The notes beneath the pieces were generated by a model, which saw only the letters and a list, made by a program, of their open reading frames with translations, was not told the DNA's origin and did no database searches. This document shows, one piece after another, positions 22,826-32,574 of a stretch of DNA of 64,000 nucleotides. Source of the stretch: Buddleja alternifolia (taxonomy: Eukaryota > Streptophyta > Magnoliopsida > Lamiales > Scrophulariaceae); NCBI GenBank assembly GCA_019426215.1, contig CM033393.1:9086046-9150045 (forward strand). The letters run 5' to 3'. The translations under genes and the position numbers were made by a program. Positions within the stretch are counted from its first letter, which is position 1. Each line of letters opens with the position of its first letter.

Positions 22826-23400
22826 CTAGAACATAATAACAAAAATCCACTATATAATTTATAAAACCCCAATTAACATAACATGATATATATAACAATA
22901 ATTAACAAATTAACATATAACCTACATTATATACATCACAAAATCCTAATTAACATAACATTAATATATAACAAACAAGAAATTAACACATAACCTAAAT
23001 TTAATATATACATAATATATATATAACATAACATATATATATATATATATACCTATAAAGAGAGAGAGGAGGAGAGTGGTGGGTCACGGCGGCGGCGGCG
23101 GCGGCGGTTTGGGGTGGTGGCGACGGGACGGGGGCGGTTTAGGTTAGCTTGAGAGTGAGAGAGAGAGTATAGAGAGAGAGAGTAGAGTATAGGGAGAGAG
23201 ATCGAGTAGAGAGATAGAGAAAAATCAAATGGGGCAGCGGCGACGGCGGATTGTGGTGGAGACGGTGGCGGGGGCGGTGGTGGAGAGTGAGAGAGATAGT
23301 AGAGTAGAGAGAGAGAAAGTAGAGTAGAGAGTGACAGATAGTAGAGAGAAATGAGGGGGAGAGCTCGGTTTTTTGGGGGAAAAAAGGGGGGGAATTTTTT
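22826..23400. repeat. Low-complexity stretch: TA repeats, (GGC)n and GAGAGA tracts
   Basis: It holds an AT dinucleotide run near 23030-23050, six to seven GGC triplets at about 23086-23107, and long GAGAGA/TAGAGAG runs to 23350. No gene was found. Confidence 0.6.
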
Positions 23401-23790
23401 TTTTTTTAATTACGTTTTATAGCGGTTCGGGAACGAACCGCTATAACCGGTTTACCAGTTATAGCGGTTCAGTACCGAACCGCGATAACTGGGAATCAGT
23501 TATAGCGGTTCGGTACTGAACCGCTATAACTGGCATAAACCGGTTATAGCGGTTCATTCCCGAACCGCTATAAATTTTTTTTTTTCTGTTCGCGCTATAA
23601 TAGCGGTTTTTTATCGAACCGCTATAATATGTTTGGAACTATTACAGCAGTTCGATAAAAAACCGCTGTAATAGGTACCCGGTTAATATCCATTATAACG
23701 GTTCACTTATAAACCGCTGTAATAAGTCTCTCCGTTCAGCAGTTTTCCAAAAACCGCTGTAAAATGTGCGCTGTAACAGGTCTTTTCTGT
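23400..23790. repeat. Right subterminal AGCGGTT hairpin array with a nested palindrome
   Basis: TTATAGCGGTTCG/CGAACCGCTATAA hairpins come first. The block from about 23414 to 23572 folds on itself as a larger imperfect palindrome centred near 23494. The last copies switch to the ACAGCGG form seen at the left end. Confidence 0.8.
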
Positions 23791-23797
23791 ACTAGTG

Positions 23798-23936
23798 AAA
23801 GCTGGAGGCTAAGTGGGAAGGTCCATACCAAGTGAGAGAGGTAGTGGGCCCTGGCACTTATAAATTAATGATTGCAGAGGGTAAGGAGGTCCCAAGAACA
23901 TGGGGTATATCTAACCTCAAAAGGTATTTTACTTAA
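23798..23936 (+). pseudogene. Gypsy integrase C-terminal end, after the CACTA insertion
   Basis: It continues the integrase frame interrupted at 17427. The motif KWEGPY (chromatin-facing C-terminal block of Gypsy integrases), GPGTYKL and WGISNLKRYF are visible before TAA at 23934-23936. No further pol domain follows. Confidence 0.88.
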
Positions 23937-24239
23937 TAAATTCTATACTCGTCAACTGGTTTTTTCTATGACTGTCAGTAATGTTTTAAGAAATACATTC
24001 GAGTGCCTGAGCAACCCCCTTTAACATGTTAGTATATTTATTATGAATAATTGCTTGCACTTCCTGCCCATCAATGTGGGACTAAGCTACCACTAGAGGT
24101 GATAAGCCATATCTCACTACTACAAAAATGGTCTATTACAGCGCACCTATTACAGCGGTTTTTGAAAACCGCTGAACGGAGGAACCTTTTACAGCGGTTC
24201 TTATGTGAACCGCTGTAATAGTAAAAAAAAAAATTTTAA

Positions 24240-24449
24240 TTTTTTTTTTTTTTGAAAATATACCTATTACAGCGGTTCTTTTCAGAACCGCTGTAATAGG
24301 TCGGATGCTATTACCGCGGTTCTGAAAAGAACCGCTGTAATAGGGCTATTACAGCGGTTCTTTTCAGAACCGCTGTAATAGCATCCGACCTATTACAGCG
24401 GTTCTGAAAAGAACCGCTGTAATAGGTATATTTTCAAAAAAAAAAAAAA
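24240..24449. repeat. 210-bp near-perfect palindrome
   Basis: It is centred between 24344 and 24345. The arms run out through four AGCGGTTCT/AGAACCGCT hairpins to a T-run on the left and an A-run on the right. Only one mismatch was found (24315 against 24374). Each arm also folds locally into smaller hairpins. Confidence 0.9.
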
Positions 24450-25293
24450 AATTTTAAAAAAATTCCCCCCAAATTTTCCCGCCCAAAATTTTTCAGAGTA
24501 AAAAAAAAAACTTTTTAGCCCAGTTATAGTGGTTTGGTTCCGAACCGCTATAAAAAGTTTTTTTTTTACTCCGAAAAATTTTGGGCGGGAATATTGGAGG
24601 TGAATTTTGTTTTAAATTTTTTGACCTGTTACAGCGGTTCGGTAGCGAACCGCTGTAACAGGGAACCCGTTACAGCAGTTCAATAGCGAACCGCTGTAAC
24701 CGGTTCCCTGTTACAGCGGTTCTCTACCGAACCGCTGTAACAGGTCAAAAAATTTAAAAAAAAATTCCCCCCCAATTTTCCCGCCCAAAATTTTTCGGAC
24801 CTAAAAAAATAAAATCAAAGACCTAGTACAGCGGTTCTTTGAAGAACCGCTGTAATAGGTCAAAATATTTAAAAAAAAATTCCCCCCCATTTTTCCCGCC
24901 CAAAACTTTCCGGACCTATTACAGCGGTTATTCAAAGAACCGCTATAATAGGCTTTGACCGAAAATAAAAATCCTCTTTATATCTCTCACTTCTCTTTCT
25001 CTTCTTCATTTAAAATTTGAAATTTCATCTTCTTCATTTCCTCTTCTTCATTTCCTCTTTATCTCTCACTCCTCTCTCTCTCTCTCTCTCCTCTCTCCCT
25101 CCTCTCTCTTTCTCTTTCACTAACACCGTCGACACTACCACCTCCATCAACGCCGCCGACACCACCTATATATATGGGTGTATGTATATTTGTGTATGTG
25201 TGAGTATATTTATTTTGTGTATATGTGGGTGTATATGTATATTTGTGTATGTGTATATATATTTGTGTATTTACGAAAATATTTTTCGTTTAT

Positions 25294-25487
25294 AATTTGA
25301 CCGTGTCGGAATGACACGAAATTCGCAGGCCTAAAATACGCATTTTATTATAAAAATACGTATTTTTGTAATAACACGCGTATTTGAGGCCTTAAACAAT
25401 CTCGGATGGCTAATCTCTTGCGTTTCGTTCGGAATGCCGTTTCGCTATGACCGTGCGAATTTCGTGTCATTCCGACACGGTCAAATT
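25294..25487. repeat. Fold-back with perfect 34-bp arms
   Basis: The arms at 25294-25327 and 25454-25487 are exact inverse copies (they contain GACCGTGTCGGAATGACACG). The 126-bp middle holds a second, weaker inversion around ATACGTATTTTT. No target duplication was identified, so it is either a nested MITE or a hairpin of the host CACTA element. Confidence 0.85.
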
Positions 25488-26339
25488 TTTTTTTTTTTTA
25501 ATTTCAGGGCACTATTACAGCGGTTTTGGAAACAACCGCTGTAATAGGCTACACTATTACAGCGGTTTTTTCCTAAACCGCTGTAATAGGCCCCTTAAAA
25601 TTTTTTTTTTTTTTTTTTAATAGCGGTTATTTTTATAACCGCTGTAATAGGGTATACCTATTACAGCGGTTATAAAAATAACCGCTGTAATAGGTATTTA
25701 TTACAGCGGTTTTTAGCCGCTGTAATTGGCCTGAATCAATTACAGCGGTACCTATTACAGCGGTTAAAAACCGCTGTAATTGGCAAAAAAAAACCGCTGT
25801 AACAGGCCTTTTCTGTACTAGTGTCTAATACTCGCAATCCCATTTGAGGTAAATAAGGGTGGCACCGCAAACGCCCCCCAAGCTTTCAAAGACTTTAACG
25901 AGGATGGGCCACCTCATAATCCCTCCAGGAATATCGAGAGAGGCTAAGGACCTACAGAAGGTCTTCCCACTCCCCTTAAGATTCTGGAACGAGATTATAC
26001 AAACTAAACAAACTTGAGGCGACCACGCCCCCTTAAAATATCACAACGAATTAGTTAACGGATGTTCAATATAGCACAACGCGCCACAACATAAACACCC
26101 CCGATGTCATGCTTCGATCATACACTACTTAGCTACTCACTCCCAAACATGATCAACATATTAGGGAGGGGGGGGGGGGGGAAGGTATGAGCATAAGAAA
26201 TCACAAAGGAAAAATATATAACGACTTAAAAGAAACTAGTCAGGTGCATAAACTACAAGTAAGCAAAGGCCTCAGAGACTATATGAAAAACCGAAAGACC
26301 AGCTGAAAATAAAGCCAAATATACTACGCAAGTAACTAG

Positions 26340-28618
26340 TCATCCTGAAGGGGGTGCGCTGCCACGTCTCCCGACAGGGGGCACACCGTCCTCATCACTA
26401 TCATCTGGTATCCTATCATAAACCCATGAAAAATCATCAGAGGGATAACGACCACTTTCCCGAAGCGCAAGACTGCATTGACGAACTATCTTGCCCATAA
26501 ACTTAACGGCGAGGTCGCGTGCCTGTTTGTTGCACTCATTGGAAAATTCGGCGCTAGCCATAAACTCTTTTACCGCTATGTCTTCAGCGTCAGCCGAGGC
26601 TTATTTACCGGTGGCAGAGCCTAGGAAGCTTCGGCAACTCGAGGCCTCCTCGTCAAGGTCCTTAATGGTGGCCTTGTACTTAGCTTCCCACTCCTGGGAT
26701 GCGGCCTCCACCAGAGGGCATTTGGAGAGAAGTTTGTCATTTTTCCCTGAACAATCTTCCAGCTTCTTATCAAAATGCTCATACCTCTGGCAGAGGTGAT
26801 GAGACAACTGGATCAGCTGAAACGACAAGGAGGAAACTCAGGAGGAGGGTCACCCGTTATAAATAATAAAATAAAATAAAAATATATAAAATTTTATGTA
26901 CAAGATCACAATCTAACTCACCCGACCCTCGCCGGCGGAAATTTCCTAGTCTATGTGATCAGCCGGCAGCATGTGCAAGCGTCGAGAATCATAATCGGTC
27001 ACTGCTGGCCTCACCAGCTTCTAGGGAATGGCCACGTCATCTGTATCCCAGAAGGACTGAACGGTGAGGTCACGGTTCACCCCGAAATTGAATAGCCCTT
27101 TGCCCTGGCTAGGGGTGCCGAGGCTGGGAGGGGAAGCATGTCAGTTATACTTCGGCAGAGGGGGATCTTGAATATAGGTAAGTTCAGAAGAATGGCCCTG
27201 CGCCCTCGTCAGGCCTCTTTTCTCCATCGGGGTCTTTTCTTTGGGATCCTTTAAAGAATGCCCCATAGAAGGGCCCTGCGGACCCTTAGCGGTAATCCCA
27301 GCCATCAGAGAGTCGAAGTCCAAAGAGACTGGCTCGTTGGTGGGGAGTGAGGGAGCAATCACTCCCTGGGCAACGCCTTTGCCCTTCGAGGGCCGCCCCG
27401 ATCCTGAAATAAAATACCCCAACAAGTATGAGGGATAGTCAGACGCTTACCCCCCACTCGCGAGCACATAAATATCAAAAACAACAAAGTACAACACCTA
27501 GGCATGAAGAAAAGGTATTACCTCCGCGATATACCTCCCGGATGTCGTACCTAGTCTTAAACAACCCAGCCTCCAAAAATCCCAAGCGTAACTGCTCATT
27601 GGTGTTTGTGATCTTCTGGCGGGCAATTCGATCGCACCATCGCTTGGGAGAGAGAATGGGCAAGCTCTGGATAGGGAAGTAAAAGAACTTGGTCTTCCTA
27701 TTACCATTGGAGCTTGTTTTTCCTTCTAAGAATCGGTAGGGGGACGTCGGATAGAAATGTACGAGCAGACCTCCCGAGCTCAGCCGAACATTAAACAGGG
27801 CCTGGAAGGCCTCAAGGCTCACGGTGAGTTCGAAATCCTTGAAGCACCGAATGAAGCCCTCGAATTAGGCAAAGCTATTGGACGATAACTGGCTAATACA
27901 CACCTTGTAGTGGGTCAGTATCATCCCCAACAAGGGGTTACATGAAAGAGAAAATCCCATGCTAAAGTATTCTAAGTATAGGGTAACAAAACCCTTCGGA
28001 GGGCTCAGAATACGATCGTCTGGCCGGGGTTTCACCACCCTGAGATACTGGGGGAACTGCTTGGACAGCGTCTTCAGCTCGCTGTCAGTGATAGTCGAGG
28101 AATAGCTTGTTATGTCGGTCTTGCGATCCCGAGCTGACCTCCCTTTCCGGGACTCCCTTTTCCATTCTCCGCGTTCCCGATAGTCATCACCTAGAGACAC
28201 TAAATCCTCATCATCTGAACTCCCGTCACTGGACGTCTCGTAGTATCTGTTAAAGAAACGAGGGTTAGATACAAAAACAAGGTACAAAGTGCACAGTAAG
28301 TGATGATCATTAAACAAGTGCAATGGCCCGGAAAGAGGCCTCCGACATTACCATGAAGTCCCAGAAGCCTCGCAGCTGACCGCAAGGCACGCATTGCCTC
28401 GCGGCCAGCCGTGAGACCTCAACCACCAGCGGCGCTGGCTCGTGGCAACGAGCACCATGAGGATCGAGAAGGCCTAAGTCTTGTGATCTATTCACCGAGG
28501 GCAAGCTTCAACGCTCGGGCGTGTAGTGAGCGAAAAGTAAAATCCTTAAGGAATAGACTCTAGATGGAGGACTTGAGGGAGATGAAGAGGTATTTTTACC
28601 TTTGTTACTTCTATCCAT
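26340..28618 (-). pseudogene. Antisense multi-exon gene of the Tat element (Transposase_28-like, 'putative gypsy type transposon')
   Basis: The gene lies between pol and the 3' LTR and reads against them. Likely introns: 28247-28351, 27404-27521 (phase kept) and 26817-26921, all GT-AG. A possible start is ATG 28616-28618. The long exon to 27522 has an acidic/Arg-rich lead (SSDGSSDDED), then LSPPKGFVTLYLEYFSMGFS, LLGMILTHYKVCISQLSSNS and FQALFNVRLSSGGL. These fit the plant domain PF04195 (from memory). The last exon is Glu/Lys-rich and probably coiled coil. Nonsense codons were noted at 27865, near 27141, near 27011 and at 26601; the first intron does not keep phase. The role of such antisense genes is not known. 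Confidence 0.78.
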
Positions 28619-28843
28619 GAGGTGAGGAGAGTTTCTTAGGAAATTTCTCACTTTTTAAAAGGATCTCTTAAGAGATGAATGAGTTAGTAAGAAGTGAAGA
28701 GTGAAAGAACTTTCTCACCTACTCCCTATTATTAGAAGAGTAGGTGGGGAAAGTTTAAGGCTTCCATCCCAGTCCAGACAGAATAGTTTGGCGTTGCGCA
28801 TAGTGACCTTCATACTCCCGGTGTTAAACTGCGAAGTAAACCC
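28619..28843. other. Region upstream of the antisense gene
   Basis: Probable promoter or 5' leader of the antisense gene. It is rich in AGTGAG/GAAAG strings, and no clear TATA box was picked out. Confidence 0.4.
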
Positions 28844-28844
28844 A

Positions 28845-28856
28845 GGAGGGGGGGGC
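28845..28856 (+). promoter_or_regulatory. Gypsy polypurine tract
   Basis: AGGAGGGGGGGG lies four bases before the 3' LTR and would prime plus-strand DNA synthesis. Confidence 0.75.
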
Positions 28857-28859
28857 ATA

Positions 28860-29364
28860 TGATGCGGGCCAAATATGTCTAGGGGTATTTTAGTAATTCA
28901 CTCGCCCCTGAGTCGGGGCGAGGATCCCACCACAGGTCAAGGCCCATGATAGAAGGATTGGCCCAGCCCAAAAAGGGGCTGGAAGCCCAGTAAGCATAAT
29001 AAAGTTACTCCCCAATCTTAGTAAAAATAACAATAATTAAGTCAAGCCTATTGGGCTAATGACAGGATAAGGTCCAAGAGCCCATAGCCCATAACCAGCT
29101 CCTTATAAATACCCCAATGAAGCTGGGGGTATCTCATTATCTACTCCCCCAGCAAAAAATACACTGAGAATAGAGAGTAACCCCATCATCGAAGCACGAA
29201 CAGACTTGATCCCGACAATCCGAGTATGAAGGCAGCTTCCAATAGTCGAGTGCAGTCTATAAATTCACCAACCACCACTTAGTTTGACGTGTATTGGAGC
29301 GGTTCCTTCACCCCACGTGGTCAATCACGTGACATTCATACTCTGACGATTTTTACCATCATCA
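28860..29364 (+). repeat. Gypsy 3' LTR
   Basis: Begins TGATGCGGGCC and ends CATCATCA, next to ATATG. Its own TATA box, TATAAATA, at 29104-29111 points toward the MIZ1-like gene's 3' end, about 560 bp away. Confidence 0.92.
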
Positions 29365-29369
29365 ATATG

Positions 29370-29669
29370 AATTGGAATTTATTTCAATGCGCAGTTACGT
29401 ACCCTTGCAAATATAATAGTTAACAAATACTACATGTATTTATATTATATATATATGTATATATATATTTATTCATTTATTTATTTCGAAGAAATACATA
29501 TAGAAAGAGATGTCTGCCCTTTTTAATAAATATTTTCAACAATTTCACATAAACTGAAAGTTGGTTACTGGCACATCCATGCCACGATTACATGAAAGTA
29601 AGCCATGCAAAAAGCAAGACTCAAAAATTGGGTGGAAGTCCAAAAAAAATGGAAAAAACCACCAATCAT
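29370..29669. other. 3' flank of the MIZ1-like gene
   Basis: AT-rich, with a TATATA run at about 29440-29470. It probably holds the 3' UTR of the minus-strand gene. No other feature is seen. Confidence 0.5.
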
Positions 29670-30338
29670 TTAACATGATCGAAGGAAATAAAAACTCAGC
29701 TCTTGCCCAATATTACTATCAGGATCAATCAAATGAAAAGATTCAGAATTATCTGAACCATTAAATCTCTCGAATTTCCCTCTAAGATACATAACAACTT
29801 CATCAAGCCGTGTGATTCCTGCACCAACAACAATTGTTTCCAATCGCTGCAAAAGTTCGATATCGCCCCTTGACGGCTTTCGCTTTACAGCAAACCCTAC
29901 TTTCCTCCCATTAAAATACATACTCCATAAAGGCATGGATAAGAGAGAACCCGAATATTTATTTCCCGAGTTACATTCGAAGGCGATTCTAATGGACCCT
30001 CCTTTCATTTCCTTGGCAAGAACATTTGTGGGGATAGCTAGTTCAAGAAGGAGGATTGGAGATATTGATTTAGGGTTTGCTTGGATACAAAAGCTAACTT
30101 TTCCACGACGAGAACCGAATAATGTTCCTGTGATGGTGGATGAGGGGATGCAAGAAGGCTTCTTGTACGTGGAATATTTGTGGGAGTACATTTTTCCCTG
30201 AGTAAATTCTTGGTTTGCTTGTGTGATAATGCAGGTGGGGATGAGAAGCTCTAAGATAGAGCGGAGGAGCCGCCACGACCGGACTTGTTTATGGCAATCC
30301 ACGGTGGTTACACCGGTTGTGCTGCCGGACATCATCAT
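29670..30338 (-). CDS. MIZU-KUSSEI 1-like protein (DUF617 family)
   Basis: Single-exon gene of 222 codons with no break. The DUF617 domain fills residues about 69-220: GTLFGSRRGKVSFCIQ, LLLELAIPTNVLAKEM, PLWSMYFNGRKVGFAVKR, GDIELLQRLETIVVGAGI, MYLRGKFERFNGSDNSESF and the closing LIDPD..IGQELSFYF. The founding member, Arabidopsis MIZ1, is needed for root bending toward water; most paralogues have no known role, so the exact function here is open. The N-terminal part is short compared with MIZ1. Three ATG codons in a row open the frame; the first (30336-30338) is taken. A TATA box lies 63 bp upstream. It is the only intact host gene seen here. Its 3' side faces a Gypsy LTR and its 5' side holds three small mobile elements. 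Confidence 0.93.
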   Translation of the reverse strand: MMMSGSTTGVTTVDCHKQVRSWRLLRSILELLIPTCIITQANQEFTQGKMYSHKYSTYKKPSCIPSSTITGTLFGSRRGKVSFCIQANPKSISPILLLELAIPTNVLAKEMKGGSIRIAFECNSGNKYSGSLLSMPLWSMYFNGRKVGFAVKRKPSRGDIELLQRLETIVVGAGITRLDEVVMYLRGKFERFNGSDNSESFHLIDPDSNIGQELSFYFLRSC

Positions 30339-30400
30339 ATTGTGTGGAGTACCTTAGGTGGATGGGAAGGGTTCTCAAGGAATTTGTGTATGGAGAGGGC

Positions 30401-30408
30401 TTTATATA
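30401..30408 (-). promoter_or_regulatory. TATA box of the MIZ1-like gene
   Basis: TATATAAA on the minus strand, 63 bp before the ATG, a usual plant distance with a short leader. Confidence 0.7.
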
Positions 30409-30847
30409 TTTAGGGAATGAATGTGTAGTCCTAAATTAAGTTTTTTTTTTTTTTGTTTTAATGTGTATGTTTTGTGCGTGTGCAAATTAAGTGCTTATAA
30501 TTTGGGGCCCTTGGATGCGACAAATAATTGTATGGCCTTTTGGGCTGGAAAAGAAAGGGAAAAGTAGAATAAACAATCAATGGTGGGTGCGTACTGGGTA
30601 CATAGAAAGTGTGCCACTCGTTTCTTCCAAAGTTTGCGTCCAAATTATACCTGTTTATTTCATACTCATTTCACTAGTAATAAAACATTAATAAAAAGTG
30701 AAGTTAAAATATCAGATTTTGTCATTAATTATAATTATTAAGTGTTAAAATATTTTTTTAATTGCAAAAGTTTTCAAAAATATAATATTAACAAGAATTT
30801 TGTATAAGTTGTCACTTTCGATAATTAGTGACGAAATTATTGTCACT

Positions 30848-31507
30848 CACTGCAACAAAAAATTAATATTGGTAACAAAATGTAATGTGTCAATGGCAAA
30901 GTTGTCATTAGATATACATAATGAGTGACAACGATTTTGCTCTGCTACTATAATGACTTTTAATAATAAGATTTCATTTTATGTTGTCATTGACACATGT
31001 TTAGTGACAACACACATATAGTGACAATAATATTTATTGTAACTAAGTTATCACTAAATATGTGTCACTAGTTATATGTAGTGACAATAACATCCTTATT
31101 ACTAATTAGTATGAGTGACACCTAATATATAATTATTGTCACTATTAAACTTTTGAAAATATTATTTTATGACAAAACATAAATTCTAGTCACTAAAAAT
31201 ACTTAATTAGTAACAAATTTAGCATTGTCACTTTACATTTTCTTACTACTATACTGAATTTTTGTAGTGAAAAGTGACATTTGGTTACATGTCGTTAGCC
31301 ATAACAAATATAGTTGTCACACTATTTTTATTATCAATAAATATGTGTTACTAATTTTCAATTTTCATAGTTTAAAAGGAATTTTTATCAGTGAAAAAAT
31401 ATTAACATGATAAAACAAAAAATATTGCGCTCATTTATGTATATCTAATGACAAATTTTGACAATGTCACTTGAGTTTTGTCCCTGGTATTATTTTTTGT
31501 TATAGTG
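30848..31507. mobile_element. Small CACTA-like non-autonomous element
   Basis: Left end CACTGCAACAAAAAAT and right end (inverse) CACTATAACAAAAAAT form terminal repeats. The inside is rich in GTGACAA/TTGTCAC motifs, like the CACTA remnant at 8320-8819. Flanking triplets are ACT and ATT, an imperfect duplication. A second CACTA-type end (TTTTTGTAGTG) at 31259-31269 suggests an internal rearrangement or a second copy. No gene was found. Confidence 0.6.
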
Positions 31508-31588
31508 ATTACATGGACAATATCGAATTGTAATGTATGGAGGGTGTCTTATTATTTTGTTTTACGTTTCTTTCTTTTTTTTCAAATA

Positions 31589-31954
31589 GGGTTTATTGCA
31601 AATTACCCCCCTGAATTAGTTCAAAATCGCTAAAAACCCCCATGTGTTAAATTAATATGCAAAAACACCCCTCTGTTAATGTAAACCATGCAAAAACCAT
31701 TTTTTCATTAGGAAATTGATCAAAATGTAGCCTTTAAAGAATCCCTATACTTTTGTCTTGTAGTGAATTTCAATCCCACGGACACGGCAAAGGTATAGGG
31801 ATGGTTTAAGGGCTATATTTTGATCAATTTTCTAACGGAAAAAGTGGTTTTCGCATGATTTACATTAACAGATGAGTGTTTTTGCATATTGATTTAACAC
31901 AGGGTTTTTTTTAGCGATTTCGAACTAACACAGGGGGTAATTTGCAATAAACCC
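31589..31954. mobile_element. Mutator-type MITE (366 bp)
   Basis: Ends GGGTTTATTGCAAATTACCC with inverted repeats of well over 100 bp, so that almost the whole element is a hairpin. A perfect 9-bp duplication, TTTCAAATA, lies at 31580-31588 and 31955-31963. It is non-coding. Confidence 0.92.
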
Positions 31955-32040
31955 TTTCAAATATGAAGTTTAATGTGCTATGTATGCCCTCAAGCATGCG
32001 AAAGATGAAAACTAAAATCTAAAAGTTCTAGAAAAGTAAG

Positions 32041-32569
32041 TGTTGGGATATAGTGGAGTCGAATAAAAAATAGGATTGAGAGCCAGAAAATTGAGCCAAG
32101 ATGAAGACATGATGGGTTGGGAAGATTCGGGGTCGAGAAAGGGTCCCAACAAGTGAAGATGGACTTGGAATAGGGTGGTAGCCGCGGCTACCAGTCCAGA
32201 ACGTCTACTGGGCGCGGATCCGAGACTTGGGGCGCAAATTGGCCAAATTTTGGGCTGATTTTGGCAGATTTGAGTCCTATTTTGAATGAGTTTGTTTTCT
32301 ATTGTGATAGAAATTGTTCCCTAAGTTGTTAAGGATTGTTTTCCTTATCTGTTAAGGTCTAGACTTACTCTACTATTATAAATATTAGAACTCTCCTTGT
32401 AATTAATTGATTCAATCTTGTGAATAAAGATGTAGTCTAGGTATTGACTTGTGGATGTAGGCAAGATATGCCGAACCACGGTAAAATTCTCGTGTCTTTA
32501 TCTTCATTGTTTAGGCTTAATTTACATGCATTGTTTCTGGATTATTTTTTAATGCTACCATCCCTAACC
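32041..32569 (+). mobile_element. Solo LTR of a Copia-type element
   Basis: It starts TGTTGGG and ends CCCTAACC (last base changed from the expected A). A perfect 5-bp duplication, GTAAG, lies at 32036-32040 and 32570-32574. A TATA-like ATTATAAATA and an AATAAAG signal are inside. It is the single LTR left after recombination of a full element. The plus orientation is inferred from the order of TATA and AATAAA. Confidence 0.82.
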
Positions 32570-32574
32570 GTAAG

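Larger units (their letters stand above)
17428..23797 (-). mobile_element. CACTA (En/Spm) element, 6.4 kb, with Ulp1-type peptidase gene
   Basis: It opens CACTAGTACAGAAGAGG, closes with CTTTTCTGTACTAGTG, and is flanked by a 3-bp duplication, AAA (17425-17427 and 23798-23800). Both ends carry dense AGCGGTT/AACCGCT subterminal motifs, mostly arranged as short hairpins. The gene content reads leftward: a truncated TNP2 gene at 21634 and a multi-exon Transposase_24/C48-peptidase gene from 20948 to 18080. The lack of a full transposase makes it non-autonomous today. It is younger than the Gypsy element it interrupts. Confidence 0.92.
24115..25823. mobile_element. Small non-autonomous CACTA element
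   Basis: It starts CACTACTACAAAAATGG and ends CCTTTTCTGTACTAGTG, with the 3-bp duplication TCT at 24112-24114 and 25824-25826. It shares the AGCGGTT hairpin arrays of the larger CACTA element and so was probably mobilised by the same proteins. The centre is pyrimidine-rich (CTCTCT) and TG/TA-rich; no gene was found. With the larger insertion removed, the two insertion sites are only about 314 bp apart in the Gypsy element. Confidence 0.92.
13056..29364 (+). mobile_element. Ty3/Gypsy retrotransposon, Tat lineage, with two nested CACTA insertions
   Basis: Two LTRs of about 505 bp bound the element, and a perfect 5-bp target duplication, ATATG, lies at 13051-13055 and 29365-29369. The order is LTR, PBS, protease, reverse transcriptase, RNase H, a second archaeal-like RNase H, integrase, an antisense gene, polypurine tract, LTR. 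The extra RNase H and the antisense gene are known features of Tat-lineage elements. Without its two CACTA insertions the element is about 8.2 kb. A hand count gives about 48 differences over 505 bp between the LTRs (9-10 percent), so the insertion is old. The gag is almost entirely missing. Confidence 0.92.

Noticed and set aside
25017..25295. 92-codon frame in the small CACTA element
   Set aside because: Pyrimidine tracts and TG/TA repeats give a hydrophobic low-complexity peptide; it is not a gene.
29812..30201. 129-codon plus-strand frame over the MIZ1-like gene
   Set aside because: It is antisense to a full DUF617 domain and has no similarity of its own.
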